Source: Oryzias latipes
Lineage: Eukaryota > Chordata > Actinopteri > Beloniformes > Adrianichthyidae
Direction of reading: 5' to 3'
NCBI RefSeq assembly: GCF_002234675.1
Contig: NC_019866.2
Coordinates: forward strand, 22,654,455-22,718,454
DNA: 64,000 nucleotides
Both the position numbers and the translations under genes were made by a program. This document shows, piece after piece, positions 24,301-34,161 of this stretch. How positions within the stretch are numbered: position 1 is the first letter of the stretch; each line of letters begins with the position of its first letter. Under the pieces are notes generated by a model. It was not told the DNA's origin and did not search any database. It was given only the letters and a program-made list of their open reading frames with translations.

Positions 24301-24927
24301 ATGCACACTCGCCACTCAGGTGGATAACCTGTTACAAAAGGCCAGCGTGAATGCGGTCGCCAGCATCCAGATGGAGTATGGGAAAAACCCTGACCTGACA
24401 GGACTATGGAACTCCACCATGACCACGGTACATTACAGGCGATGATGGGCCATCCTGCTTCACAGCCTTTTTCTAACAATCCGTCTCTTCCCAGCTGCAA
24501 TGTTGTGGGTTCAACAATTACTCGGACTTTAATAACTCCGATTATTACAACAAGACCAAAGGCTACCCGCCGCAGTGCTGCTCATCGCCTCAACCACCGT
24601 GCAACCAAACCATGGCTGAAACAAAGGTAAATGTCTCAAATATTCAATCCTCCAAAACCAATTGTTCATCACTTTAGAGTTGATCTCTCTTTTTTCTTTT
24701 TTTAGGGAGTGATTGGTTGCTTCTCAAAGTTCAAGAAGCTGATTGATGACAACAGTGTAGTTATAGTCGGGGTGGCTTTGGGAATAGCAGCTCTGGAGGT
24801 ATGACACCAACTTTGCAATACAAATGTGACAGAGGCCTGCTTTATCAGAAGGTTTTCTCCCCCGCAGATATGTGCCATGGTGGTCTCCATGTTCCTGTAC
24901 TGCAGAATACGGTCCACGGTTGGCTGA
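15320..24927 (+). CDS. tspan1: Tetraspanin-1-like membrane protein (8 exons, first non-coding)
   Basis: Four-pass membrane organiser of the TSPAN1 type. A 5' UTR exon (about 15320-15463) precedes coding exons 16388-16444, 19657-19872, 24175-24249, 24320-24427, 24495-24626, 24706-24798 and 24868-24927. All introns are phase 0 and GT-AG. The sum is 246 residues, close to human TSPAN1 (241 as I recall). The start is MGCFGFLKIMMFIFNGIIF, giving TM1 immediately. TM2 is around NVGYLLIAIGALLVLIGFLG, followed by GCCGA. TM3 is FFIIILLVFIAEVAGAIVIL. The large extracellular loop has the diagnostic LQCCGF and PPQCC plus N-glycosylation sequons (NNS, NKT, NQT). TM4 leads to the short tail CRIRSTVG. Introns 2 and 3 are swollen by transposons (Harbinger at 17735; LTR-like at 21603; MITE at 23658). 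Orthology to tspan1 rather than another teleost tetraspanin is likely, not proven. Confidence 0.9.
17385..17715 (-). repeat. Dispersed repeat family A, reversed copy
   Basis: The reverse complement carries the family blocks 'GACGAGGAAAACAAAGACG' and the 'TCTGCTCCTGATTCACAGCG' tail seen in other copies. It lies in tspan1 intron 2, directly beside the Harbinger relic. Confidence 0.6.
17735..19183 (+). mobile_element. PIF/Harbinger-type element with transposase N-terminus
   Basis: The ends GGGCGGTT... and ...AACAGGCCC are roughly inverted, and a 3-bp CAG flanks both sides (17732-17734 and 19184-19186), matching the CWG target of many Harbinger elements. Subterminal AACTCTGAGTT-type words recur. 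A short frame (18019-18225) starts MACPFLEEPIDEEAALIRRE and continues to FLFERYRFSLQSI, the typical start of a HARBI1-like transposase. The catalytic part is gone, so the copy is non-autonomous. It sits in tspan1 intron 2. Confidence 0.75.
20270..20310 (+). repeat. (GGAT)n-like microsatellite
   Basis: Short run of GGAT/GATG units in tspan1 intron 3. Confidence 0.7.
21170..21310 (+). pseudogene. Reverse-transcriptase fragment of an L2/CR1-type LINE
   Basis: A short stretch translates (with a frame break) as AFDTISD, then FHFYADDTHLYPTT, the core motif of non-LTR reverse transcriptases. It is far too short to function and is embedded in tspan1 intron 3. Confidence 0.65.
21603..22025 (+). mobile_element. 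Solo-LTR-like element with 5-bp target duplication
   Basis: The element begins TGTCACGGTT and ends AACCATGACA, giving the TG...CA ends of an LTR, and is flanked by perfect AAAAG repeats (21598-21602 and 22026-22030). A TTTAATAAAC poly(A)-like motif lies inside. The 423-bp size and absence of coding sequence fit a solo LTR left after recombination. The 10-bp near-inverted ends would also allow a short DNA transposon. Confidence 0.65.
23658..23872. mobile_element. piggyBac-like MITE, copy 2
   Basis: It starts CCCTTGTGCTATCC and ends GATAGCACAAGGG, followed by TTAA (23873-23876) and preceded by GTAA. It is the cleanest of the four copies. Located in tspan1 intron 3. Confidence 0.8.
24013..24082 (-). 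mobile_element. hAT-type terminal fragment
   Basis: Read on the minus strand, the piece gives 'AGTAGTCCCCAACCCCCAGG' then a CCGGTACCGGTC motif, as at the ends of many vertebrate hAT elements. Only one end is present, about 95 bp before the tspan1 exon at 24175. Confidence 0.55.
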
Positions 24928-25917
24928 CGGCTCAGATGGATCACTAGAGATGTTCATGTCGCCTCCTGCAGTGCCTTTTCTGAAGTCTAGGACAATCAAG
25001 AATGATTTACCAAACATTTTGACATTATCAAATACTTCTATTATATAAATGTATATTGTTGAGTTAGTTATTTAGTTAGTTATTTTTCATTTATGGCTGT
25101 GGATTAGTGCTGTCCCTCTTCAACTGCAAATCCAGACCCAGGTCTAAACACAGACCTCCTTCTCCATTGCAACTTCCTCCACTCCCCAAATCTGACTTTG
25201 TCAAACCCTCGTCTGCCTCTTTAGTGTAGTCCATTAATACATGGATATAAATTTAAAAAAAGGAAGTTTTGTGTCTCCAAACTGTGGAGTTTTGGCATCC
25301 TGTGCCACTAAAACAATGAGGCAGAAGCTGGAATTCTTATTAGAGAAAGACGCTCCTGCTTCCAAACACTTTAACTTCACCTGGATGATGAAATACTCAC
25401 CTTGAAGTTTCACTGAGAAGGACTCAAAAAGATCCTCTGGTTTCTAGACAGAATGTAGATGCAGTCTTTGGTCAACCAAACAAGCCCTAATCATCACCCC
25501 TCCACCCCTCTACCCACTGGGAAAGAGGGGTTTCATTGCTACTTTGTCATTTAGTAAAAGGATGCTGATGTTGGAGCTATCCAAAGAGGAGGTTCTAGGA
25601 TGTAGAGGAGGAGGATATGAAGGTGAGTGAGGAGGATCGAGAGGAGAGGTGGATGATTCACTGTGGCGCCCCCTAATGGTAGCAGCAGAAAGACAGGGAC
25701 ATACTGCCATTCTGCTCTGTGCATCTACACTCCAAACAACATTCTTATGGCTTGCTGAAAGGAAAATAAATCAGATTCACTCATTCTCATGAGTTTATTA
25801 CAGACAAATAAGTTATGCTTTTAGTTAGTCATATCACGGGTTTAGTGGTTTAGTATATTTCATTTTTTTTTGTACATTTGAGCATTTCTCTGTTGCGTGA
25901 TTGTTGCATGTAATAAA
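24928..25917 (+). promoter_or_regulatory. 3' UTR and poly(A) signals of tspan1
   Basis: AATAAA occurs at 25765-25770 and 25912-25917. Around 25590-25705 there is a degenerate piece resembling the 3' end of the RTE-type element at 38810-39475 ('GATGATTCACTGTGGCGCCC'). Confidence 0.45.
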
Positions 25918-26036
25918 ATGCTTAATTGTTTTGTTTTGTAAAATATTAATCTGGAAAAGGAGTCATTAATTCTTGTTCTAAATGATGTTTTCCTAAATTT
26001 TAAAGATATTTGTCACTGGTTTCCTGTGTTCAACTT

Positions 26037-26165
26037 TATCTTTTAGCCCAATATTACATCACAGTTTTCTCAACGGGCTTCACACCAGTAAACATAAAAT
26101 AAAGTAGTTGATTGCTAAACTAAACTAAACAGACTAAGCTAACCCTCCTCACTATTTAGGGAATA
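26037..26165 (+). repeat. Fish LINE/SINE tail fragment
   Basis: Contains 'ACTAAACTAAACAGACTAAG', shared with the tail-like sequence at 44436-44600. Confidence 0.5.
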
Positions 26166-26379
26166 TTTAAACAAAGTAGAAGTTAAAACTTAATCATCAA
26201 TGGGTCTGTCTCTTTGTTTTTTAACATTTGAAAGATAAAACCAGGATAGAGTTTCTTCAGCCTCCACATCAGACTACAGCCTTACACTCTTATGGAGTTA
26301 AAGAAAAAACACTCTTTGAATCTTAATCTTTGAGCTGTTTATGATTTCAGTGCAGCAGATTAATGTGGGTAATTATTAT

Positions 26380-26575
26380 CAGAGAGTGTAAGGGTTTATT
26401 TAGACTGGACACATTTGGTTCACTTAAAGTGAACCAGAGTTTATTTTCTCCAAAACAAATTTTTGGAGAATTTTTGAATACACCCAAGTGGACCCTGGTA
26501 TGGGACCAGGATCTGCTCTTGGACCCATCCTACGAGGTGGTCTCCATACGTTTCCAATCGGACTGAACCATGGAT
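26380..26575. repeat. Probable transposon fragment, unclassified
   Basis: An open stretch ('GTGGACCCTGGTATGGGACC') without protein-family signature. Its texture is that of a dispersed fish repeat; only one copy is seen in this window. Confidence 0.3.
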
Positions 26576-27309
26576 GAATGCAACCTCTTGAAACCACTTT
26601 TTTTTTCAATTATTCATCCTCACGTTGCTTTGCCCCACCCTTGTAATTCCTGGCCAATGAGAGAAGATGTCTTTAGTCACGTGGTCTTGTTTACAAGCTT
26701 TGGTTTGAATTAGAAATGTTCAGTAGACAGCAGCCTGAAAACAGACCAAGCACAAGGTTCAGGACTCTTCAGGCTGAAGAGCAAACACTGATTAACAATG
26801 TGTTAAGAGGCCAGGGTTCAGAAAACTAAGAAGTGGACTTATTAATATTAATATTGCTGGGATAAACAGTTGCAGGTGTGCCTGGGTGCCCTGTCTCATC
26901 CTGAACCAGAAAAGGAACAAATACCAAAAGGAACCAGGAGGGGGCAGCAAAGGGGCAAGAACTGTCGAGGCCTGACAAGACGATTGTGTCTGGAGCAGCT
27001 TCTGAAGGTCAGCAGTCAGAGTCTTGAACTCTGGTCAGTAAACATCTGGATACCAAACTACAGATGTATTTATGGATTTCTCATCGGCTTGTTGGAATAA
27101 ACTTTCTGCCGACTTTTATTATCTCCAACTTTATGCATCTCTGATTTCATGGATACTCAACCTTCTGAAGAATGGGCCGCATTTTCAAATGGTTTTAAGA
27201 ATAAAAGAAGAAAAATGGAACTAATTGATCCCTCAACGGAAACACTGATTTGTTGCCATGGCTCTATAAAAATAACACATAATGAATGACACTGAACAAT
27301 AAATAACAC

Positions 27310-27565
27310 AATGAAAAACCTGGTGGATAGTGTCTATGAAGCGTCTAATAGTGACCTGTGGAAGCACTTCTTCCTGCAGTGAGAATGTTTCAGTCTCTGA
27401 CTGAAGGAACTCCTCAGTGCTCCCACAGTCTCATGCAGAGGATTGTCTATGATGGATTTCAGTTTCCGTAAAATTCTCCTCTCACCACCGATAGTCCCAG
27501 ACTTTAGAGGACATCCCAGAACCGAGCTGGATCTTCGCATCAGTTTGTCGGTCTGAGTCAACGTT
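27310..27565 (-). pseudogene. LINE 3' coding remnant
   Basis: The 75-codon minus frame (27334-27561) reads TDKLMRRSSSVLGCPL, then LRSSFSQRLKHSHC, resembling the region after the reverse transcriptase of several fish LINEs. No reverse-transcriptase core remains. Confidence 0.5.
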
Positions 27566-27599
27566 TATATGGCAACCACTGTTGTCAATCTGTCAATCA

Positions 27600-28117
27600 A
27601 AGGTTCCAGGTGACGGCCAGCGGGCACCACATGCTTTGGTTGAGGCATCTGATTGGTCCGTTGATAACTTGAACAAGTTGCGTTAAAGAAAAAGAGACCT
27701 TGTCACTCTGGCTGCATGACAGAGTGGATCTGTACCAAGACACCGTCAGCACATCACACGTCAAAGACCAAGGAGCTGAACCGGAGGAGCAGTGCCAGCC
27801 CCTCAGCCTCCACTGTGAGATGTTGGAGAAAATGGATTCTTTCAAAAAACAGACTCTGACCATCGTCAACCCAATGTTGATTTCCAAAAAGACTTTAACG
27901 GCTGAGGAAACCTCAGACCTTTTGATGAGAGCACAGAAAATGTCACAGATGTTGGTCAGAGTTGGTCTTCACCTACTACATCAGGTCCAGGAAACACATT
28001 TTTACCATTGAGAAAAAAAGGTATGGAGTGATTTCTGTGCCATTATTCCAAACACAACACCCACTCAGGCACGCCCCCACGTGGTGGCCAGGGGTGGCAC
28101 TGGCCCCTCTGTTCATA
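27600..28117. other. Gene-free spacer with an unassigned 103-codon frame
   Basis: A plus frame (27700-28011) is open but has no recognisable domain or splice context. I see no supported gene. Confidence 0.3.
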
Positions 28118-29103
28118 ATGATCATAATGTTAAGCACTGCAACTGTGTCTCATATATAAGTTGCTTTTACCCAAGAAAATTCATAGTGCTTTTATTTTGG
28201 TAACTTAAAATATATAAAGAGAAGATTCAACATGATTTACACAACAAAATATATTTTAGTATAAGAAAAAAACTCTAGAATGAATGTGCCTTAACCAATA
28301 AGGTTCTAAAAGTATGATTGGGGGGAAAAAGTGCTGTTTATTTTCAATATTGCGTAATGTCGCTTCTCTAGTACTTTAAAACTGTTCAGGAGCCCGAAAG
28401 GTAAATAAAGGGAAAAAACTAAACACGAATTCTTTCCAGGAACAATAAAGTATGATGACGAGGCAGCATGACAGGGTGAGGGAGAGTTGCTTCATTGTGG
28501 CTAAGAAGCTTTTATTTACATGACAGAATGCACTGCAGCGTTGGAACTCCGCTTCCGCTCACGTGGAAGTAAACACGGATTTCACCGCTCATCGGCACGA
28601 CATTGGCCTTCTTTCTGAGCGTTGTACACATCACTCTGATCCTCTAGGTCACTGATCTAGAATCTATTGCTGGGAGGTTCTGAAGAACTTGCTTGGTGCT
28701 CCGTGCATTAGCCTATGAGCCTCTGTGCAGCTGCAGTGCTCCACCTGCTCTTATCTGAGCCGCTACAAAGCACTGCAATCCGCATTTTTATACGATACTG
28801 GCAGCAACATGGCACAGAGTTTCAGTTCTGTACCCATCCTAGGTAAAAACTAAGTAGTTCACGTCTCATCACAACAAAGCTGCTTCACTGAGACCTGCTA
28901 GTCATTTTGTGTGGTGCAGAGCTGCTCAAAGAGGCTCCGTGTGCTCTGCTGAAAACTAGCGGTCGGAGGTTTAAGTGAAAAACAAGAGTCAGACGTTGAA
29001 GGACGCTCATGAATAATTAATTAAATATCGTCCAGACAGCATTTTTTAATTTATACGAACTATAGCGATATATCACAAAATTCATTTTTCCAACAGCCCT
29101 AAG
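28118..29103. mobile_element. hAT-like element, uninterrupted relative (copy 2)
   Basis: Aligns with both flanks of the split element: 28125-28400 with 9360-9640, and 28420-29103 with 12520-13214. Shared landmarks are 'CTCATATATAAGTTGCTTTT', 'AATTCTTTCCAGGAACAAT' and 'CTATAGCGATATATCACAAA'. The right end is ...CAGCCCTA. It lacks the L2 insertion, so it shows the pre-insertion structure. The left end is truncated. Confidence 0.72.
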
Positions 29104-29129
29104 TTGAATCATTTCATTGACAGATTCTC

Positions 29130-29360
29130 CAGAGCCTGCTTACAAGTGGTAGAGGTGTGTACGTCCAACAAGCTCACTCCTGATTGGAGAGTGGTTGCCA
29201 TAGAAACGTGATTCGACCGACTTTGACCAATCACTGCTTACTGGAATTGTCTGATTCAAACATGGCGGCGATTTCATTTGGTTGGAGCAGGAAGTAAGTC
29301 ATCGTCTCTGTATGATGTCACACTTAATCGGCCCAGGGTTCATTTACAGTCAACGGTTTC
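29130..29360 (+). repeat. Low-copy repeat C, copy 1, next to the ODAD4-like start
   Basis: Shares 'CCAACAAGCTCAC', 'CCATAGAAA' and 'TGACCAATCA' in order with 47826-48015. It ends about 185 bp before the ODAD4-like start codon and may overlap that gene's promoter. Confidence 0.6.
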
Positions 29361-30254
29361 TCTGTCAGTGTTTGATTTACTTTTTTTGCCACATTAGTGT
29401 TGTGATCAAATTTAGTTTGTTTTTTTGTGTTGTCATTTTACTAAATAAAAGGCTTCTACTTTGATTTGCTGTTGTTGTTGTTGCTAGGATACCAACTGAA
29501 TAAATAATCTGGTATACCTGTAGCTAAAGCTTGACTGAGGGAAAATGTCCGACGAAGATCTCAAACAAAAAAGCTTTCTGAACTTGGTATTGACTGGAAG
29601 ACGGCTTCTTATGATCGAACAATTCCAGAGAGCCAGACACATCTTCACCTCGGTGAGTTTGGCTCCGTTTTGCTCTTTTGTGTTATTCCTTTTAAATGTT
29701 GAATGCCTTTGTTTTTTTAAATGTTTTTAGGCACTGGAACTCCAACCTGAGGACAAGGAATGCTTGATAGGACGATCCAAGTGTTGCATGAACGAAGGGC
29801 GGCTTCGGAAAGCTCTGCAGGATGCTGAGCTTTCCCTCAGACACGACAAGTCCTTCCCTGAGGTCAGTGTTGGAGCGCAGGCCTTTGCTTTCCCACCCAC
29901 GGGCTGTCAGTGTGCTTCAGTGTGAGCCTGAATGTTTCAGGGGCTGTACCAAAAGGCTCAGGTGTTGTACAGCCTGGGAGAATTGGAGTTCTCATTGCAG
30001 CTCTACTACCAAGGACAACACGTTCGCCCACAGATGCAGTGTTTCGAGCTGGGAATTCAGAGAGCGCGGGATGCCATCGAAAACTCTGTTGGCAGTAAGT
30101 GAAAAAAAAAAACCTATATATTTTCATGGCCTACATTTTAAAGCACACTGTTCTGCCTCCTGCAGGTCTGACTAATGTCCCACTGAAGGTTGGGGGAGAC
30201 CTGTCTTTCCTTGAGAACATGGAGTTGGTGAGCGTAACAGTTTGAACAAACATG

Positions 30255-31195
30255 CTGAAGGTCTCTCTCCGATCGTCTTTGGAGCTGTTTTAAAATAGTT
30301 TTGATCAGAAAACCTGTGTTTTCTAGGACATAATTTCTGCAGAGCGGCAGCAAAACATCAGAAATTCCCTACTAAATTTTTAGCGGGACCATTGACGTGA
30401 AGCAACCCCACCACCCTTTCCGTCGCCCATCTGTAACGCTAGCTTACAGCCCTTCACTTGTGAAGTTCGATTTGTCCGCCCATAAATTTGTACTTATAAT
30501 AAGAGATTTGGGTGTCTGTAAAAATGTTTCACAACTGTAGAAAAGAAAATGTCTGTGTTGTAAAAAGTTGTCTATGCCAGGAGAAAAAAAATCCACATGA
30601 CGGAGAAGCAGATAAGATGAAACGGTGGAAGACACCTGAAATATGATTGATGTATTTCATTTGGACACTGCAACTAAAAAAAGACGGGTTGATCATTATT
30701 ATTTTCAGGATTTTGTTTTTTGTAATTTCTAACTTGTCCTGTCCAACAGCTGAGCAAACTGATCAGAGCTGAATCCTCTTTTAGTTAGAAAACAGTTTTA
30801 CAGATGCACAATTCTTTTATTACAGGCACGGAACGTTTTTCCAGACGGAAAATACTTTTGCCAAAATACTTACTTTGTATTCATACCCCCCCACCCACCC
30901 CCCACCCCAAAATTACTGGTGCTACAAAAATGACGAGCAATATTGGAGCTATCTAGCCGAACAGTGTGGATCCAGATTCCAGACTCAGACGAGGAAAACA
31001 AAGACATTTTCTGCAAGTGAATGCATCGGAATGGAGTGGAGCAGGAATTTTGTGGTGCGCTTGGCGTAGTTTTTACGTCACACATAGGATCTTTTTCAAA
31101 CAGCGGTTTGATTCTCAACGATTTGAATCAAGAAACACTCAGAAATGCTATTTTGAGCCCAATTTTCTTGATATATGTTCCCCATCATCAGAAAA
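30255..31195 (+). repeat. Dispersed repeat family A, copy in the ODAD4-like intron
   Basis: Two blocks (30255-30450 and 30866-31195) match the family, with unrelated sequence between. Landmarks are 'CTGCAGAGCGGCAG' and 'GACGAGGAAAACAAAGACA'. Confidence 0.65.
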
Positions 31196-32309
31196 ATGCT
31201 AAAACCACGTGATAAACTGTATTTAAACTGATGAATACAAGCAATATACTCAAGCTTGTGTTGTTACCCTGTCAAAAAAGTTTTATCCCTGTCAGCTTGT
31301 TTGAAATTTACAGACAAACATCATATTTCTGCAGTTTGAACCGGTTGCATACGATGTTAAGGCCGACTCTCTGCTTGTGTGTTTTCTGTGAGGTAAAGAG
31401 GACACATCCAATCAAAATCATCCAGAATCTGATGAAGGAGGAAAAGACGGAGGCTCCAGAAGTCCCCAAGAAAAAGCAAACGACCCCAAACCTGTTGAAA
31501 GATTTCACTGACCCCAAGACGTTTCTGGCAGATTTGGTGAAACATGGAGGTACAGAGCCACATAGCTTCATGTGAAAAAGAAAAAAATGTTTTAATCATT
31601 TCTACTTAATGAATTACAGATTTGATGAAGGACAAGACAAAGAGCGGAGAAGAAGTCAAAGAAATCGTTGAGGATTTGCTCATGTCGGTTAACACTTACA
31701 AAGAGATCTGTAATCAGGAAAACATGGTGGCCCCTCCAGAGAAGAAGCCTCAGCAACCGGAGGCTGAAGGACTCACAGTCTCTGAATGTGAAGAGTTTCT
31801 GCTGAGGAGCTTTTGCGAAATAGTAGCAGGTATCAGCCCAGGCTGCAGCTTTCTGCCGGTCGTTTCAGTGGGAAAAAGCTTCACTTCTTCTTTTTGGTTG
31901 TAGAACTGAAGTCTGGAGATGAAGAAAGTGGCCTGAAGAAGGCGAAAGGAGTCGTGAAGTTTGTGCAGAGGCGATCGGAAATGGAGCTTCCTCCTAAAAA
32001 ACGGGTTCTTTGCAGTTTGGACGGTTTTATTGGAGATGCTCTGCTTTGTCGCAGAGCAAACGAGATGGAGGATCGTCAGAATGATCACGACTTGACAGAG
32101 CAATGGTGAGGAACGAAGGAGTGGAAGTTTATGTAAGCGGACAAAGAAAAACTCCAAAATCCGTGTCTCCAACAGCAAACTTCCAGAGGCAAAGTCCAGA
32201 GCTGAGGGGGGGAGCCTTCAGGAAACAGCTGAGCTGTAAGTCAATGTTTTGAGAAATCAATGGCAATTTCAGGGAACACCTGGGGGTCCTGGCCTGGGAA
32301 CACCTGGGG

Positions 32310-32700
32310 CAGGGGTCGGCAACCTGAACCTCTCAAAGAGCCATTTGGATCAGTTTCCCACTGAGAGGAAAGCACAGGGAGCCGCAACACAAGGGGTGTT
32401 AGAGACAAATGTTTTTGCAGATATGTCGCTTTTGTTTATTTGGCAATACTTTTATTGATTCAAAATGCTGTCAGGACATTTATTTAATAATTTCTTTGAA
32501 TTATTTATGAGTGTGATGTTTCCTTTGATCTTTTGTCCATTTTCCACAACCTTGAATAGACTTTTCTGTCTGTCAAACACCCAGAGTTCAGATGAGTGAG
32601 ATGATGGAAACAAATTCACTTTGATGCAGACTCCTTCGTATTTTTTCCCCTTAAATTCCAGTAAACCCAAGACAGGATATTGATTTTATGGATGACAACT
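32310..32700 (+). mobile_element. hAT fragment (CAGGGGTCGGCAACC end)
   Basis: Starts with the hAT-type terminus CAGGGGTCGGCAACCTGAAC, then AAAGAGCCATTTGGA, a common vertebrate hAT signature. The opposite terminus was not found. Its position between ODAD4-like exons could be connected with the broken splice path. The right boundary is a guess. Confidence 0.55.
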
Positions 32701-33116
32701 ATTATTGTTTATTAAGAAGCAGCTGTTGGTTTGTTGCGGGTCTAGAATCATCAGCAGTGAGTCTAAGCCCCGCCCCCGCCTCGTGTTTTCCCCCGTGTGC
32801 GTTCTGATGGCAGTCAGAATGTAATAGTTGGGATTTAGTCCAGTCAAAACATTTCCTGCTAAAACTCCACACATAGTTTCCTTATTGTCAATCATTTTTC
32901 TCTTTTCTTTGTCTTCGCGAAGCTTGGAATCGTGAAATCCTCAGTGTCCCACTATGAAAAGCGTTTCCAAAGAGGACGACTCCGCCCCAGAGACCATCCA
33001 GAAGGTTTCCTCTGTTTTTCCCCTTTAGTTTCTTTTGTTCCTGATTACTTTTGTTTTAACTCCAAACATGATGATTTCAGGCTCTTGATGAAGCAAAGCA
33101 ACGCATCAGAAACTAG

Positions 33117-33711
33117 GATTTCTACCGTGGATGTCTCCGAAAAACCACCAAACACCAGAGAGAGAGAACCATCAATTAACACTTTTATTGACATTTAAGT
33201 AAATAAAAGTTTTTTTTATGAAGCATGTTGTGGTGTGTTAATCAAACTGTATACATTAATCTACAAAAATCAGAGAAAATTCATCAAAGAGGACCAAACG
33301 TTTGTTCTTGGAGCTCAAAACTTCCTTTGCATCTGTAATCTGCAGATTCATGCTGCAGAATGGTCTGCAGTCATATAAAAATGTAACATTTTATCAACCT
33401 TATAAACAGTTTTTTATGTCATACAATGTTCTAAAATCTGTTCATCTCAGTGTTTGGTGTGCAGCAAATTTCATAATGCAATCCAGAACTGAACATTTTT
33501 GTGTATGCCCCTCAAAAAGGTTCATATTCCCACAAAATAGAGACCTACTCACATTAAAATTGTGTTTTGAACAGTTTTTGGGGCATTTTTCTGATTATGC
33601 AGGAAATGGAAAAAGAAAATTAAGATTAATATTGCAGTATTTCTTCAAATTGTCATTTTTGGGATAATTGTAATTGAAAAACCCCTGGGAACGCTTTCAC
33701 AATCAGTTTAA
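33117..33711 (+). promoter_or_regulatory. 3' flank of the ODAD4-like gene
   Basis: AATAAA at 33202-33207 could serve as a poly(A) signal. Beyond it is AT-rich sequence with no gene. Confidence 0.4.
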
Positions 33712-34161
33712 CCCTTGTGCTATCTTAGATGACCCCACCCTTACATTGATGTGTTCTCCCTACCATGACAAAGGTGGATAAAGGTGGAAAGATTTCATGT
33801 AATCCATGGACACCAGTTGTTGTTTCCCTTTTGGCTTTTCCCATCAGGGGTCGCCACAGCAAACAAGTCGCATGGTAAACTTGGCAATGTTTTACGCCGG
33901 ATGCCCTTCCTGATGCAACCCTCTCAAAGCAACCGGGCTTGGGACCAGCACAGAAGTAGAGAAGGGAAGAGGGAGCAGCCCAGAGTCGAACCCTGGTTTC
34001 ACAGATGGAAGGCACCGCAAACCAGCACGAGCTAAACCGGCTCCCGATCCATGGACACCAGTGAAGATCACAAATCATTGAAGAGAAAAGGTTCAGGGCA
34101 CTGTCTAGTGGGTCTAGATGACCCAACTCCCAATGTTAAAGTGCTTAGGATAGCACAAGGG
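33712..34161. mobile_element. piggyBac-like MITE, copy 3, split by a SINE
   Basis: Preceded by TTAA (33708-33711), starting CCCTTGTGCTATC and ending GATAGCACAAGGG before TTAC. Without the 229-bp insert and the duplicated 16 bp, it aligns with the other copies in reverse orientation. Confidence 0.8.
33818..34046 (-). mobile_element. tRNA-derived SINE with RTE-type 3' tail
   Basis: The insert is bounded by a perfect 16-bp target duplication ATCCATGGACACCAGT (33802-33817 and 34047-34062). On the minus strand it begins GGGAGCCGGTTTAGCTCGTG (A-box-like), has a B-box-like GGTTCGACTC, and ends GTGGCGACCCCTGATGGGAA. The last motif also ends the RTE-type LINE at 38810-39475, indicating that the SINE borrows that LINE's machinery. 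Confidence 0.82.

Larger units (their letters stand above)
29545..33116 (+). pseudogene. ODAD4 (TTC25)-like TPR gene, shortened and probably broken at the 3' end
   Basis: Resembles ODAD4/TTC25, a TPR protein that docks outer dynein arms in motile cilia. Exons in consistent phase: 29545-29652, 29731-29862, 29941-30094, 30166-30227, 31393-31549, 31620-31829, 31904-32105, 32176-32235. The first three encode two to three TPR-like helical pairs (IEQFQRARHIFTSALELQPEDKE; LYQKAQVLYSLGELEFSLQLYYQG). NSVGSLTNVPLKVGGDLSFL and LLKDFTDPKTFLADLV match family order. KLPEAKSRA then matches a mid-protein site, after which the expected central and C-terminal TPRs are absent. A last piece (33081-33116, ALDEAKQRIRN, stop) resembles a far-downstream family segment. 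I could not join 32235 to the candidate exon ending at 33004 without a stop codon, and a hAT fragment lies in between. It may be a pseudogene or a truncated paralog. Confidence 0.68.

Noticed and set aside
27700-28011. A 103-codon frame beginning MSLWLHDRVDLY
   Set aside because: No family resemblance, no splice context, and flanked by repeat remnants; chance openness is likelier.
32932-33198. The 88-codon frame as the end of the ODAD4-like gene
   Set aside because: A different frame of the same DNA (from the ATG at 32954) joins better to the final ALDEAKQRIRN exon; neither joins cleanly to 32235.
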